Below, piece after piece: positions 57,147 through 64,000 of a DNA stretch of 64,000 bases (position 1 is its first letter; every line of letters begins with the position of its first letter). Under the pieces are notes generated by a model. The model made no database searches. It was given only the letters and a program-made list of their open reading frames with translations, and had not been told where the DNA came from. Made by a program: the position numbers and the translations under genes. Location of the stretch: assembly GCA_964570935.1 (NCBI GenBank), contig CAZMZP010000075.1, forward strand, positions 1 through 64,000, given 5' to 3'. This DNA comes from JAFGJU01 sp964570935 (GTDB taxonomy: Bacteria > Eisenbacteria > RBG-16-71-46 > JAFGJU01).

Positions 57147-58268
57147 TTACCTGAGCGACCTCTTCTTCAACGACACCGCAAGCGCGCCGAAGAGGTTGGT
57201 ACCGACTATGACCGCGACAATGACTATCGCTTGGAGTATTTCCACCAGCTCCTTCGGCACGACGGAGTTTATGACGAGCCCGCCGTAGCTCAGCGCCCCG
57301 AACAGCAGAGCCGCCAGCACCACGCCCAGCGGATGATTCCGGCCCAGCAGCGCGACCGCTATGCCCATGAAACCTATTCCGGCCGAGAAGCCCTGTTCGT
57401 AGTAGTACTTGTAGCCCAGGACGAAGTCGACCCCCACCAGACCGGCCAGGGCTCCGCTGAGCGTCATTGCCGTCACGATCCCGGAGGCCACGCTCACTCC
57501 GCCGTACTCCGCCGCCCACGGGTTCAAACCCACGGCCCTCAGCTCGAAACCGTGCTTCGTCCTCCACAGGAACAAGTACACGAGAACGGCCACCGCCAGG
57601 GCCAGGAACAGACTGACGTTCACGGGCGAACCCTTGAACGCCGGCCAGAACTGTTCGAGCCGCGGTATCTGCGCCTGCGGGGCTATCCTCGGGGTGTGAA
57701 TCGTCTCCGGGACTATGTACACGTTCGTTACCATGTATCCGGTCAACGCGATGGCTATGAAGTTGAGCATGATCGTGTTTATGACTTCGTGAGTGCCGAA
57801 CCTGGCCTTGAGATACCCGGGTAAGGCTCCCCAGGCCGCGCCGCCCAGGGCGGCTGCCACGACGCAAAGCGGCACCAACGCCACACCAGGCAGCCCCGTC
57901 AGCGTGAACCCCACCCACGCCGTACAGAACGCGCCAACGTACAGCTGGCCCTCCGCGCCTATGTTGAAAAGGCCCGCTTTGAACGCCAGGGCCACCGCCA
58001 GTCCCGAGAAGATGAGGGGCGTGGCCTTAAAGAGGACCTGTCCGAACCCGTAGGAATCCCCGAACGTGCCCCTGGCTAGCCTGGCGTATACAAGGCCCGG
58101 GTCCTGTCCAATGGCGGCTATGAAAAGCGCGCCGACCCCAAAGGCGGCGGCAAGCGCGACCAACGGGACGCCCACGGCCCCCCCAAGGCTGAGGAGAAGA
58201 CCCGTCCGGGTCCTTCCGGGTGCCCGGGTTTCGGGCGGCGCGTTCAAGTCAGTGAGATTGTGGTTCAT
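57147..58268 (-). CDS. Nucleoside ABC transporter permease (YufP/NupB-like)
   Basis: The 373-residue permease has an N-terminal helix (LLLSLGGAVGVPLVALAAAFGVG), about nine further helices, and the motifs TPLIFSGLAVALAFKAGLFNIGAEGQLYVGAF and GLNPWAAEYGGVSVASGIVTAMTLSGALAGLVG, diagnostic for YufP-type subunits of BMP-family nucleoside importers. ATG 58268 opens the frame. It sits between the ATPase gene (91-base gap) and the second permease (12 bases). Confidence 0.92.
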   Translation of the reverse strand: MNHNLTDLNAPPETRAPGRTRTGLLLSLGGAVGVPLVALAAAFGVGALFIAAIGQDPGLVYARLARGTFGDSYGFGQVLFKATPLIFSGLAVALAFKAGLFNIGAEGQLYVGAFCTAWVGFTLTGLPGVALVPLCVVAAALGGAAWGALPGYLKARFGTHEVINTIMLNFIAIALTGYMVTNVYIVPETIHTPRIAPQAQIPRLEQFWPAFKGSPVNVSLFLALAVAVLVYLFLWRTKHGFELRAVGLNPWAAEYGGVSVASGIVTAMTLSGALAGLVGVDFVLGYKYYYEQGFSAGIGFMGIAVALLGRNHPLGVVLAALLFGALSYGGLVINSVVPKELVEILQAIVIVAVIVGTNLFGALAVSLKKRSLR

Positions 58269-58359
58269 TCGCTCACCGGTAGAAGTCAGCTTCGTGCCAA
58301 GGAGACTACGCCTGCGCGTGGCCGCGCTGCCGCCCCGCGTGAGCGGCCACCGCCGCGCA

Positions 58360-59919
58360 TCACGCAGTCGGCCGGCCGGCGCCGGTCATCAGGAGTCCCA
58401 GTTCCTTCTCGTCGGTCGCGGCCGCATCGACTGTGCTCACGACCCTGCCGCCGAACACGACGGCTATTCTGTCGCTCAGGCTCAGGATCTCGGACAGGTC
58501 CGCGGACACGAGCAGCACGGCCGTGCCGGCGTCTCTCTGCGAGACGAGACAGCGCCTGATGAACTCTATGGCCCCGATGTCCACGCCCCTGGTGGGCTGG
58601 GCCGCCACCAGCAGTACCGGCTTGCGGCCCAGCTCGCGGGCCACGACCAGCTTCTGCTGGTTGCCTCCGGACAGCGCGCCGGCCCTCAGGAAGGGAGCCC
58701 GCGGCCTGACGTCGAACTCCCGGAGGGCCCACTCCGCGTTCGCCAGGACGGCGTTCGAGTCCAGAAACACCCGGCCGGCGTAAGGCGGCCTGAACTGAGA
58801 GCCCAGGATCAGGTTCTCACCCACGGTGAACTCCGTTATGAGCCCCCGCTTCAGACGGTCCTCCGGAATGTGCGCCACCCCGCGTTCGAGCATCTGTCTG
58901 GGAGACGAACCTGTGACGTCGTGGCCCCCGAGCAGGACTCTGCCGGAGGCCGGTTTCCTGAGCCCGGCGATCACCTCCACGAGCTCCGTCTGGCCGTTCC
59001 CCTCGACTCCAGCCACTCCCAGGATCTCGCCGGCGTGGACGCTCAAGGAAAGGCCCTTCAGTCTGGGCACCCTGCCTGCGCCCAGCGCGTGAACGTCTAT
59101 GAGCTCCAGCACCGCTCCGCCCGGCGCGGCAGGACCCTTGTCCACGTCGAACAAGACTCTTCTTCCCACCATCATCATGGCCAGCTCCGCGGGCGACGAG
59201 TCCCGCGTGTCGACCATGCCCACGACCCTGCCGTGGCGCATAACGGTCACTCTGTCGGAGATCTCCATGACTTCGTTCAGCTTGTGCGTGATGAAGACGA
59301 TGGTCTTTCCCTGCTCCCTCATCTTCCGCAGTATGATGAAGAGGGCGTCGGTCTCCTGGGGCGTGAGAACGGCCGTGGGTTCGTCAAGTATGAGGAGCTC
59401 CGCGCCCCTGAAGAGTATTTTCAGTATCTCTACGCGCTGCTGCGCTCCCACGGACAGTTTCTCGACCTGCGCCAGCGGGTCCACGGACAACGCGAACAGC
59501 CGGGAAAGTTCGTCTATTCTCCGGGACGCGGACTTGAGATCCAGGAACACGCCGGACCGCGAAGGCTCGGAGCCGAGGACGACGTTCTCGGCCACCGACA
59601 ACTGCGGGATCAGCATGAAATGCTGGTGCACCATCCCGACGCCAAGCGAAATCGCGTCCGCCGGGGTCCTGATATCGGTCCTCATCCCGTCGAAGGAAAT
59701 GCGGCCGGAATCGGGCCTGTACAACCCGTACAGTATGCGCATGAGAGTGGACTTGCCCGCGCCGTTTTCACCCACCAGCGCGTGGATCTCGCCCTTCCGC
59801 ACGTCGAGGCTCACGCAGTCGTTGGCCTTGACGAGGGCGAAGCGCTTGGATATGCCCTCCATTTGAAGGAAGGTCGGGGAACGGGGCGAAGCGGGGGTGT
59901 CACGTGGAGGGAACAACAA
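58360..59919 (-). CDS. Nucleoside ABC transporter double ATPase (YufO/NupA-like)
   Basis: The protein (about 500 residues) carries two ATP-binding domains: Walker A GENGAGKSTLMRIL near residue 47, signature LSVGAQQRVEILKIL and Walker B LLILDEPTAVLTPQE in the first; the second has the degenerate GVEGNGQTELVEVI loop, ALSGGNQQKLVVARE and VLLVAAQPTRGVDIGA. This is the usual sugar/nucleoside importer type. The start is uncertain: TTG 59919 overlaps the BMP gene, with GGAGAG nearly touching it; ATG 59862 is the alternative but would trim a usual N-terminal strand. Confidence 0.9.
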   Translation of the reverse strand: MLFPPRDTPASPRSPTFLQMEGISKRFALVKANDCVSLDVRKGEIHALVGENGAGKSTLMRILYGLYRPDSGRISFDGMRTDIRTPADAISLGVGMVHQHFMLIPQLSVAENVVLGSEPSRSGVFLDLKSASRRIDELSRLFALSVDPLAQVEKLSVGAQQRVEILKILFRGAELLILDEPTAVLTPQETDALFIILRKMREQGKTIVFITHKLNEVMEISDRVTVMRHGRVVGMVDTRDSSPAELAMMMVGRRVLFDVDKGPAAPGGAVLELIDVHALGAGRVPRLKGLSLSVHAGEILGVAGVEGNGQTELVEVIAGLRKPASGRVLLGGHDVTGSSPRQMLERGVAHIPEDRLKRGLITEFTVGENLILGSQFRPPYAGRVFLDSNAVLANAEWALREFDVRPRAPFLRAGALSGGNQQKLVVARELGRKPVLLVAAQPTRGVDIGAIEFIRRCLVSQRDAGTAVLLVSADLSEILSLSDRIAVVFGGRVVSTVDAAATDEKELGLLMTGAGRPTA

Positions 59920-60976
59920 TCTCTCCGGAAACTATTTTTTGCTTGAGCGTCTCGACCCTGGCGCGTATGTCTTCGCCGATCAGTGCCTTGTTGTTGTCGT
60001 CGTACACGTAGCTGATCCCGCCCTCCTTGAGACCGAGCGCCCTCACCCCGCCCTCGAACGTGTTGTTCATCGCGGACTTTATGGTCTCCAGGACCGCGAC
60101 GTCCACGTCCTTGATCATGCTCGTGAGGATGTAGCCCGGCGCCTCGGCGTACTGGTCGGAATCCACGCCTATGGCCAGCTTGCCTTTTTCCCTGGCCGCC
60201 TCGAAGACGCCCAGACCCGTCGAGCCGGATGCGTGAAATATCACGTCCGCGCCCTTGGAGTACTGCGTCAGCGCCAGCTCTTTACCCTTGCTGGGGTTCT
60301 TGAACGCGTTGTCCGTGACGCCGGCGTAAGACACGAACACTTTCACGTCGGGCCGGACGTACGTCGCGCCGGCGATGTAGCCCGCCTCGAACTTCTTGAT
60401 GAGGGGGATCTTCATGCCACCCACGAAACCTATCTTGCCCGTCTTGCTCTTCAGCGCCGCCACGGCGCCCACCAGGAAGGAGCCCTCTTCCTCTCTGAAC
60501 TTGAGAGCGACCAGGTTGGCCGGGATGCTGTCGGCGTCCGTGACCGTGTAATCCACGCACGCGAACTTCTTGTCTGGAAACTCCTTCGCGGTCTGCGTTA
60601 TGTCGTCGGTGAACAGGAAGCCGATTCCGAAGATGACCCGCGCGTCTCCGTTGGCCATCAGACGGAGCGCGGAGGCCCTGTCGCTTCCTTCGCCCGGCTC
60701 GATGTACTCGAAGTCCACTCCCAGCTCTTCCTTGGACCTCACGAGTCCCCTGTAGGCGGAGTCGTTGAAAGACTTGTCGCCCCTGCCGCCGACGTCGAAC
60801 ACCAGCCCGACCTTGAAAGCTGCGTTCGCGGCGCCCGAGTCCGTCTCGTCCGTCCCGCTCTTTTCCTTCTTCGCGCAGGACAATGCGCAGACCGTCAGAA
60901 AAAGCGCAAGGCAGAGCATCGCTGTCACGAAGAAACCGGCTGAGTGCTTTCGGCGCGCGGCGTGAAGCGTTCTCAT
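59900..60976 (-). CDS. BMP-family nucleoside-binding lipoprotein
   Basis: The 358-residue protein has a lipoprotein signal (CLALFLTVCALSCAKKEKS, lipobox Cys near residue 34) and the BMP/PnrA core: FKVGLVFDVGGRGDKSFNDSAYRGL, SALRLMANGDARVIFGIGFLF, VDYTVTDADSIPANLVALKFREEEGSFLVG and GKIGFVGGMKIPLIKKFEAGYIAGA. PnrA-type proteins bind purine nucleosides. ATG 60976 opens the frame. It supplies the ABC importer encoded just downstream, overlapping the ATPase gene by 20 bases. Confidence 0.93.
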   Translation of the reverse strand: MRTLHAARRKHSAGFFVTAMLCLALFLTVCALSCAKKEKSGTDETDSGAANAAFKVGLVFDVGGRGDKSFNDSAYRGLVRSKEELGVDFEYIEPGEGSDRASALRLMANGDARVIFGIGFLFTDDITQTAKEFPDKKFACVDYTVTDADSIPANLVALKFREEEGSFLVGAVAALKSKTGKIGFVGGMKIPLIKKFEAGYIAGATYVRPDVKVFVSYAGVTDNAFKNPSKGKELALTQYSKGADVIFHASGSTGLGVFEAAREKGKLAIGVDSDQYAEAPGYILTSMIKDVDVAVLETIKSAMNNTFEGGVRALGLKEGGISYVYDDNNKALIGEDIRARVETLKQKIVSGEIVVPST

Positions 60977-61014
60977 GAAGTCTGATTCCTCCAACTGGGT
61001 CGTTTCCGGCGCGG

Positions 61015-61698
61015 TCATTTCCGGCCGGACCTTCCGGCGCCTGGCTTCCCGGTCCCGGGTTTCCTGCCGGCGGGCTTCTTCGGGACTGTATTCTTTCCGC
61101 CGGACTTCTTCGCGTCGGACGGGGCCGGCCGTTCTTTCCCGGGCGGCTCGAAGCAGTGACGGCACCTGGCCTCGTACAGGTCGGCGGCGCCGACCACTAT
61201 TCTCTCCTTGCTCGGGACCTTGCGTTGGGTCCTGTTCGCCGGGTTGCCGCAGACAACGCAGATGGCCAGCGTCTTGGTGATGTACTCCGCCACGGCCAGC
61301 AGCTGCGGCATGGGCTCGAAGGGCTTTCCGGTGTAGTCCTGGTCCAGCCCCGCCACTATCACTCTCTTGCCGCTGTCGGCCAGCTTCTGGCACACGCCTA
61401 TGAGGTCGGCGCCGAAGAACTGCGCCTCGTCGATTCCGACGGCGTCCGCGTCCATGGCCCTCTTGAGTATTTCGCCGCAGTCGGAAACCTCCTGCGAGGG
61501 TATCCGCTGGAGATTGTGGGATACGATGTGGTCGCTGCCGTATCTCCGGTCTATCCGCGGCTTGAAAATGGAGACTTTCTGCCTGGCGATCTGCGCCCTC
61601 CTCAGCCTCCTGATGAGCTCCTCGGTCTTCCCGCTGAACATGCTTCCACAGATGACCTCGATCCAGCCGGTGTTCTTCTGCGGGATGTTCTCAGTCAT
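61015..61698 (-). CDS. tdk: Thymidine kinase with Lys-rich tail
   Basis: The 227-residue enzyme phosphorylates thymidine. It shows the P-loop CGSMFSGKTEELIRRLRR, DEAQFF, the lasso region and zinc Cys pairs (CVVCGNPANRT and CRHC). Family members are about 190-200 residues; here an extra C-terminal tail of about 35 residues is rich in Lys/Gly/Pro and probably disordered. ATG 61698 opens the frame. It lies between udk and the BMP gene in the nucleoside operon, next to the importer that would supply its substrate. Confidence 0.93.
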   Translation of the reverse strand: MTENIPQKNTGWIEVICGSMFSGKTEELIRRLRRAQIARQKVSIFKPRIDRRYGSDHIVSHNLQRIPSQEVSDCGEILKRAMDADAVGIDEAQFFGADLIGVCQKLADSGKRVIVAGLDQDYTGKPFEPMPQLLAVAEYITKTLAICVVCGNPANRTQRKVPSKERIVVGAADLYEARCRHCFEPPGKERPAPSDAKKSGGKNTVPKKPAGRKPGTGKPGAGRSGRK

Positions 61699-61766
61699 TT
61701 TGCACCTTCCTCACGCGTCTCGCGAGAACGCGCCGGCGGCCGGCGCGGCAAGTCTCGACGCGACGC

Positions 61767-62381
61767 TCACAGCAGCGAGCGGATCTTGGTCTTTAAGAGA
61801 TCGATGGCGACTACGTTATGTCCGCCCTGCGGGATTATGATGTCGGCGTATCTCTTGGACGGCTCCACGAACTGCAGGTGCATCGGACGCACGCTGCTCT
61901 CGTACTGCTCGATTATGGACTCGATACCGCGGCCCCTCTCCCTCAAGTCCCGCTTGAGCCTCCTGATGAACCTCTCGTCCGCGTCCGTGTCTATGAACAC
62001 CTTTATGTCCATCAGGGTCCGCAGTTCGACGTCGTCCAGGATGAGGATGCCCTCCAGCACGATGACGAGATGCGCCCCGATCCTCCTGGTCTCCCCGCTC
62101 CTGCGATGCTGGGTGAAATCGTAGATCGGCTGTTCGATCTGCCGGCCGTGGATGAGCTTCAGGATGTGCTCCCTGAGGAGGGGCATGTCGAACGCGTCGG
62201 GATGGTCGAAGTTCTGCCTGCAGCGCTCCTCGTACGGCAGGTGGCACATGTCGTTGTAGTAGGAGTCCTGCTTGATTATGACGACCTTGTCCGACCCCAG
62301 CTCGGAGTAGATGGTGTCGGCCACGAGGGTCTTGCCCGAACCCGACCCGCCCGCTATCCCGATGACGATGGCCTTGCTCAT
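61767..62381 (-). CDS. udk: Uridine kinase
   Basis: The 204-residue enzyme phosphorylates uridine and cytidine. It has the P-loop GIAGGSGSGKTLVADTI, QDSYYND, NFDHPDAFDMPLL, YDFTQHRR and VIVLEGILILDDVELR, all typical of Udk. Length and motifs are normal. ATG 62381 opens the frame, 12 bases after the EutN-like gene ends. It belongs to the nucleoside salvage operon. Confidence 0.95.
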   Translation of the reverse strand: MSKAIVIGIAGGSGSGKTLVADTIYSELGSDKVVIIKQDSYYNDMCHLPYEERCRQNFDHPDAFDMPLLREHILKLIHGRQIEQPIYDFTQHRRSGETRRIGAHLVIVLEGILILDDVELRTLMDIKVFIDTDADERFIRRLKRDLRERGRGIESIIEQYESSVRPMHLQFVEPSKRYADIIIPQGGHNVVAIDLLKTKIRSLL

Positions 62382-62393
62382 TCCTTCGACCTT

Positions 62394-62696
62394 TCAGTCA
62401 CGCGGCCCCGGCCTGGCGCCGTCCGTCTCCGGCAGGTCCACGCTGTCGACGACGCCAACGATGACGGTTCTGACGGGTCCCCTCTGCATCTTGAGGATCT
62501 GGGACGCGGCGTTTCCCTCGTCCGACACCAGCACCATGTCCCCGCCGCCGGCGCCCACGCTGTCCACTGCGATCACGGGTTTGCCGCTGGGGGAGAGGGA
62601 CAAGTCTAGCGGGCGGACCAGGAGGAGCTTCTTTCCGCGGAGGTCTCTATGCTTTACTGTGGCGGCTATCTTCCCCACAACTCGTGCAAGGAACAT
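62394..62696 (-). CDS. Orphan EutN/CcmL microcompartment vertex protein
   Basis: The 100-residue protein reads MFLARVVGKIAATVKHRDLRGKKLLLV, then IAVDSVGAGGGDMVLVSDEGNAASQIL, the N- and central motifs of EutN/CcmL pentamers that cap the corners of bacterial microcompartment shells (family length 85-100). No shell hexamer, signature enzyme or encapsulation peptide was seen nearby. ATG 62696 is chosen because it aligns with the family start; GTG 62702 is also possible. It overlaps the deoxynucleoside kinase gene by 50 bases. In non-shell contexts EutN-like proteins have no known role. Confidence 0.85.
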   Translation of the reverse strand: MFLARVVGKIAATVKHRDLRGKKLLLVRPLDLSLSPSGKPVIAVDSVGAGGGDMVLVSDEGNAASQILKMQRGPVRTVIVGVVDSVDLPETDGARPGPRD

Positions 62697-63354
62697 TTTC
62701 ACAACCTGCCAGCGTGCCGGACATCTCGCAATCGTGTGACTTGACGAGCCCCACGATCTCGTCGATCTTGTGCGCGTGCTCGATGAAATTCACGGTGTCG
62801 GTGTCGACCTCGTGGACTCGCGTCATCCTGCGCGCCCTCCCAAGCCATTCTTCGTAAGCGTCGTCGAGCGTTTTCAGATAGTCGAGCGTTATTGACTTCT
62901 CACTCTCCCGGCCCCTGTGCTTTATCCTGTCCATCAGGCTCACGGGTTCGGCGCGCAGGTAGATTATGAGGTCGGGCGGCCTGATGAACTCGAGCATCGT
63001 GTCGAACAGCGCCTTGTAGTTGGCGTAGTCTCTGTCGCACATGTGGCCGAGGCGGTTGAGCGTTCTGGCGAAGACTTCGGCGTCCTCGTAGATGGTCCTG
63101 TCCTGGATGAAGGAGACGCCGGATTCCAGCATCTTCTTCTGGGCCTGGAATCTCTTCGAAAGGAAGAAGATCTGGAGATGGAAGCTCCATCTGTTCATGT
63201 CCTTGTAGAAATCGTCCAGGTAGGGGTTGTCGATCACGGGCTCGTAATACGCCTGCCAGCCGGTCCGCCTGTTAAGCTCTCTCGTCAGGCAAGTCTTTCC
63301 GGCTCCGATGTTGCCGGCGATCCCGAGAAAAAAGCTCTTGTGTTCCACGGCCAT
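62647..63354 (-). CDS. Deoxynucleoside kinase (dGK/dAK type)
   Basis: The 235-residue enzyme has the P-loop GIAGNIGAGKTCLTREL, YYEPVIDNPYLDDFYKDM, QDRTIYEDAEVFARTLNRLGHM and LIIYLRAEPVSLMDRIKHRGRESEKSI, the features of deoxyguanosine/deoxyadenosine kinases, with the usual ERS/DRT residues for substrate choice. The C-terminus adds SGTLAGCENVPCTSCGEDSRHS, an unusual Cys-rich tail. ATG 63354 opens the frame, 5 bases after hpt. It phosphorylates purine deoxynucleosides. Confidence 0.92.
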   Translation of the reverse strand: MAVEHKSFFLGIAGNIGAGKTCLTRELNRRTGWQAYYEPVIDNPYLDDFYKDMNRWSFHLQIFFLSKRFQAQKKMLESGVSFIQDRTIYEDAEVFARTLNRLGHMCDRDYANYKALFDTMLEFIRPPDLIIYLRAEPVSLMDRIKHRGRESEKSITLDYLKTLDDAYEEWLGRARRMTRVHEVDTDTVNFIEHAHKIDEIVGLVKSHDCEMSGTLAGCENVPCTSCGEDSRHSKA

Positions 63355-63359
63355 GGTCC

Positions 63360-63887
63360 TCAGGGCACTCCGATCTCCGACTCTTCCAGAGTGGCCACGT
63401 AGGGGAGGTTTCTGTACTTCTGGGCCAGGTCAAGCCCGTACCCGATGACGAACTTGTTCGGAATCACAAAACCCACGTAATCAATCGCTATGTCGACCTC
63501 CCTCCTTTCGCGCTTGTCAAGAAGCGCGCATATCCTGAGCGAACGCGGGAGCCTGGCGAGGAGCATTCTCTTTATGTAGGACAGGGTAAGGCCGCTGTCC
63601 ACGATGTCCTCTATGATGATGACGTCCTCGTTGCTGATGTCTCTCTCCAGGTCTTTGAGCAGCCGCACGACGCCGGAGCTCCTGGTGAGGTTGTTGTAGC
63701 TCGACACGGACATGAAGTCGATTTCGGGGTTGATGGTGAGATGCCTAACCAGGTCGGACAGAAACAGAAAACTGCCTCTCAGGATTCCTATGAGGATGGG
63801 GGATTGACCGGGGTAGTCGCGGGAGATCTCGAGGCCAAGCTCCTTCACGCGTTTCTGTATTTGTTCTTCTGTGAGCAGGACTTCCAT
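63360..63887 (-). CDS. hpt: Hypoxanthine phosphoribosyltransferase
   Basis: The 175-residue enzyme transfers phosphoribosyl from PRPP to hypoxanthine or guanine. The PRPP loop VIIIEDIVDSGLTLSYIKRML is present, with LIGILRGSFLFLSDLVRHL, DFMSVSSYNNLTRSSG and a C-terminal VIGYGLDLAQKYRNLPYVATL. Typical length is 175-180. ATG 63887 is preferred over 63944, which adds 19 non-conserved residues. It heads the salvage operon and converts the base released by PNP to nucleotide. Confidence 0.95.
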   Translation of the reverse strand: MEVLLTEEQIQKRVKELGLEISRDYPGQSPILIGILRGSFLFLSDLVRHLTINPEIDFMSVSSYNNLTRSSGVVRLLKDLERDISNEDVIIIEDIVDSGLTLSYIKRMLLARLPRSLRICALLDKRERREVDIAIDYVGFVIPNKFVIGYGLDLAQKYRNLPYVATLEESEIGVP

Positions 63888-63955
63888 TGATTGCCCCGGG
63901 ACCGCCGCCTGTCGCAGAGTGGATCGCATTACTTTGTTCCGCAACAGTGGATCGC

Positions 63956-63984
63956 TTGACCGTTTCCCGCAGCTTATGTATAGT
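63956..63984 (+). promoter_or_regulatory. Promoter pointing out of the window
   Basis: TTGACC (63956-63961) and TATAGT (63979-63984) lie 17 bases apart on the plus strand, pointing towards a gene beyond the right edge. The 10-base repeat AGTGGATCGC flanks the preceding region twice (near 63919 and 63947). Confidence 0.55.
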
Positions 63985-64000
63985 TCTATCTTACTTCACT

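Noticed and set aside
1..64000. CRISPR array, tRNA or rRNA genes, insertion sequences
   Set aside because: No regularly spaced repeats, cloverleaf or transposase motif was recognised anywhere in the window.

Overview
The window reads as one chromosomal contig of a GC-rich, Gram-negative-type bacterium. Two secreted proteins end in FlgD-like sorting domains, one with the NFPNPFNP signature. That signature, System II cytochrome c maturation (ResB/CcsA), many Tat and lipoprotein signals and a set of uncharacterised membrane proteins point to the FCB group or a neighbouring candidate phylum (Eisenbacteria/Krumholzibacteria/Zixibacteria type). This is inference; no rRNA gene is present. No tRNA, CRISPR array, intact insertion sequence or phage gene was recognised.

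Region 1 (1 to about 12.5 kb) is an arsenic and metalloid resistance island in three transcription units. The leftward unit carries arsR, an exported Cys-rich protein, a MacB/FtsX-type ABC transporter, a DUF2703 gene with two compensating frameshifts, and an ArsP/DUF318 permease cut by the window edge. The rightward unit carries arsR, an arsC remnant, an AhpD-like protein, a membrane-anchored Cys-rich protein, a CcdA/ArsG-like membrane protein, arsD, arsA and a truncated FmdB-like zinc ribbon. The second leftward unit is arsR-acr3-arsM. Each arsR has a near-consensus sigma-70 promoter, and several reading frames are decayed. Codon choice differs from the rest of the window, which suggests acquisition by transfer.

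Region 2 (12.7-21.8 kb) is a TetR-controlled tripartite efflux operon (TolC-like, HlyD-like, two ATPases, two ABC-2 permeases; like E. coli ybhGFSR), followed by a NapH-like ferredoxin membrane protein and an unknown membrane protein that ends at a strong terminator. Region 3 (21.9-33.6 kb) holds a GAF-SpoIIE phosphatase, a Ser/Thr kinase with TolB-like and TPR domains, a DUF1003 protein, an uncharacterised four-gene membrane operon, a TldD/PmbA pair in which TldD carries a Tat signal, and MgtC. Region 4 (33.7-44.6 kb) holds an ion:proton antiporter, a secreted metzincin-like protease behind a long structured leader, and a cytochrome block: a tetraheme cytochrome, ResB, CcsA, a nine-heme cytochrome fused to a b-type membrane domain, and a membrane-embedded spermidine-synthase-like protein lacking the usual catalytic Asp.

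Region 5 (44.5-54.6 kb, minus strand) holds an AmmeMemoRadiSam set (radical SAM AmrS, DUF362, MEMO-AMMECR1 fusion) in which all three proteins carry export signals. It also holds dCMP deaminase, an MFS transporter, a lipoprotein, a barrel-like outer-membrane protein and a large FlgD-tailed secreted protein. Region 6 (54.7-63.9 kb, minus strand) is an eleven-gene nucleoside salvage operon: hpt, deoxynucleoside kinase, an orphan EutN/CcmL microcompartment vertex protein, udk, tdk, a BMP-type nucleoside ABC importer, purine nucleoside phosphorylase and an MBL-fold hydrolase.

The best candidates for undescribed biology are the exported AmmeMemoRadiSam set, the four-gene membrane operon next to a Tat-exported TldD, the orphan vertex protein in a nucleoside operon, the methyltransferase-like membrane fusion coupled to the nine-heme cytochrome, and a shared leader architecture upstream of the two FlgD-tailed secreted genes.
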